A stretch of DNA of 64,000 nt, from positions 7,145,044 through 7,209,043 of the forward strand of contig JAXIVH010000016.1 of assembly GCA_036785325.1 (NCBI GenBank). Reading direction: 5' to 3'. Below are positions 61,949-64,000 of this stretch, piece by piece. This DNA comes from Urophycis tenuis (lineage: Eukaryota; Chordata; Actinopteri; Gadiformes; Phycidae). The stretch's first letter is position 1; the number at the start of each line of letters is the position of its first letter. The notes under the pieces were generated by a model. That model made no database searches and was not told where the DNA came from. It saw only the letters and a list, made by a program, of their open reading frames with translations. Position numbers and translations under genes: made by a program.

Positions 61949-62203
61949 AGGATGTGTACGGAGGTGACGGCCCCAGTGTCTCAGGTAGGACCGTATGCAG
62001 GATGTGTACGGAGGTGACTGGGCCCCAGTGTCTCAGGTAGGACCGTATGCAGGATGTGTACGGAGGTGACGGCCCCAGTGTCTCAGGTAGGACCGTATGC
62101 AGGATGTGTACGGAGGTGACTGGGCCCCAGTGTCTCAGGTAGGACCGTATGCAGGATGTGTACGGAGGTGACGGCCCCAGTGTCTCAGGTAGGACCGTAT
62201 GCA
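61949..62203. repeat. 50/52-bp alternating minisatellite, 5 copies
   Basis: GGATGTGTACGGAGGTGAC starts at 61950, 62000, 62052, 62102 and 62154. Spacings alternate 50, 52, 50, 52 because GACGGCCCC and GACTGGGCCCC forms alternate. Confidence 0.96.
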
Positions 62204-62467
62204 CACACCAACACACCTGGTGGGCCCGAGCAGCTCCACCATGACGGACCTTCATCTCCACCGTTCTGCTCCCCAACGTGGAGAACACAGCGGCAGAACC
62301 AGGAGAATATCAACATTAATAATCATCACAACACACCACATGAATATGAACACTAATATTAATCATAACAGTATTCATGTGTGGGAGGAGGGCTTTCTAA
62401 TGCACCACGAGGGATTAAGATCAGAACAGAGATTAAAATGTAATTATGTTCTAGTTTCTCCACTTAC

Positions 62468-63418
62468 AACATGACATCACATCACACTAACCCATACAAC
62501 ATGACATCACATACAATATGACATCACATCACACTAACCCATACAACATGACATCACACATAATATGACATCACATCACCTGAACTCATACAATATGACA
62601 TCACATCACACTAACTCATACAATATGACATCACATCACACTAACTCATACAATATGACATCACATCACACTAACACATACAATATGACATCACATCACA
62701 CTAACCCATACAACATGACATCACATACAATATGTCATCACATCACACTAACCCATACAACATGACATCACATACAATATGACATCACATCACACTAACC
62801 CATACAACATGACATCACATACAATATGACACCACATCACACTAACCCATACAACATGACATCACATACAATATGACATCACATCACACTAACCCATACA
62901 ACATGACATCACATACAATATGACATCACATCACACTAACTCATACAACATGACATCACATACAATATGACATCACATCACACTAACTCATACAATATGA
63001 CATCACATCACCTGAACCCATACAATATGACATCACATCACCTGAACCCATACAATATGACATCACATCACACTAACACATACAATATGACATCACATCA
63101 CACTAACTCATACAATATGACATCACATCACCTGAACCCATACAATATGACATCACATCACACTAACTCATACAACATGACATCACATACAATATGACAT
63201 CATATCACACTAACTCATACAATATGACATCACATCACACTAAATCATACAATATGATATCACATCACCTGAACCCATACAATATGACATCACACTAACT
63301 CATACAATATGACATAACATCACACTAACTCGTACAATATGACATCACATCACACTAACTCATACAATATGACATCACATCAGCTGAACCCATACAATAT
63401 CACATCACATCACACTAA
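62468..63418. repeat. 26-30-bp minisatellite, about 34 copies
   Basis: The unit is ATGACATCACATCACACTAA, C(T/C)CATACAAT. Two forms (CACACTAAC and CACCTGAAC) and a short ACATGACATCACATACAAT insert occur in blocks. Confidence 0.96.
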
Positions 63419-63498
63419 CCCTACACTCCAGAAGGCAGCGCACAATTATGGGTAGAAATTAACTACTACTCTAATCAAAAGTTCACAACTCCACGACC

Positions 63499-63722
63499 AG
63501 TTATCAACCAGCTGTTGGCTACCACCGGTTATCAACCAGCTGCTAGCTACCACCGGTTATCAACCAGCTGCTAGCTACCACCGGTTATCAACCAGCTGCT
63601 AGCTACCACCGGTTATCAACCAACTGCTAGCTACCACCGGTTATCAACCAGCTGCTAGCTACCACCGGTTATCAACCAGCTGCTAGCTACCACCGGTTAT
63701 CAACCAGCTGCTAACTAACACC
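63499..63722. repeat. 28-bp minisatellite, about 8 copies
   Basis: The unit is GGTTATCAACCAGCTGCTAG, CTACCACC. Confidence 0.96.
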
Positions 63723-64000
63723 AGCCAAATAACAAGATTCAAACAATTCCACATAATGGGTCAATTATTAAATTATCACATTGAATTCAAAGAAGCAGGG
63801 TGATGGCTCCTAATCAGTCAGTGGGGGCTGGCTTTGAAGATTTCCAGATTCATAATTCAGAGCTTGGATTTCGTTTGCTGACGGTCAGAGCTGAGCCGTT
63901 CTCAGGTGGTATCCACGAGGAGGCAGAGCCCTTCGCCTCCTCTTGCAGCATCCACTTGTTCCTGAAGGGCTTCTAAAGTAGGCCACTTTTATTTGAGATA

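Overview
This is vertebrate nuclear DNA, most likely from a teleost fish. The evidence is a spliced gene with GT-AG introns encoding a vertebrate extracellular protein, fish-type non-LTR retrotransposon remnants (L2/CR1/Rex-like reverse transcriptase and 3' tails), tRNA-derived SINE heads, a MITE, and an extreme density of dinucleotide runs and minisatellites. The repeat density recalls gadid genomes, but that is only a guess and I do not name a species.

One protein-coding gene dominates the window: a follistatin-like gene on the + strand, best assigned as fstl5. I can place 15 coding exons from the start codon at 3379 to the stop at 53710-53712. All splice phases agree and the exons sum to 2523 nt (840 residues plus stop). 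In order the product has a signal peptide, a ten-cysteine follistatin/Kazal domain (exon 3), an EF-hand pair (exons 4-5, the second degenerate), two Ig-like domains (exons 6-7 and 8-9), and a long C-terminal beta-propeller-like region (exons 10-15). The start codon lies just after a strong 3' splice site, so a non-coding first exon and the promoter probably lie further upstream. A polyadenylation signal at 55938 suggests a 3' UTR of about 2.2 kb.

Layout: 1-2600, two degraded LINE copies in the same orientation; 2600-3362, short repeats and upstream flank; 3363-53712, the gene; 53704-54124, a 35-bp minisatellite that begins inside the last codons; up to about 55960, the probable 3' UTR; 55960-64000, gene-free flank with SINE heads and large minisatellites. 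The introns hold most of the interest. Nearly every long intron carries one or more tandem arrays, and many start within about 25 nt of a 5' splice site. I found no other gene, no CRISPR, no operon and no convincing tRNA gene. The many long open frames away from the exons are products of tandem repeats whose unit contains no stop.

I found no new multi-gene system. The observations most worth following are the relations between minisatellites and the gene's processing signals: a repeated exon 3 splice donor, a stop codon inside a repeat unit, an open repeat directly after exon 6, and about 20 tandem acceptor-like units ahead of exon 8.
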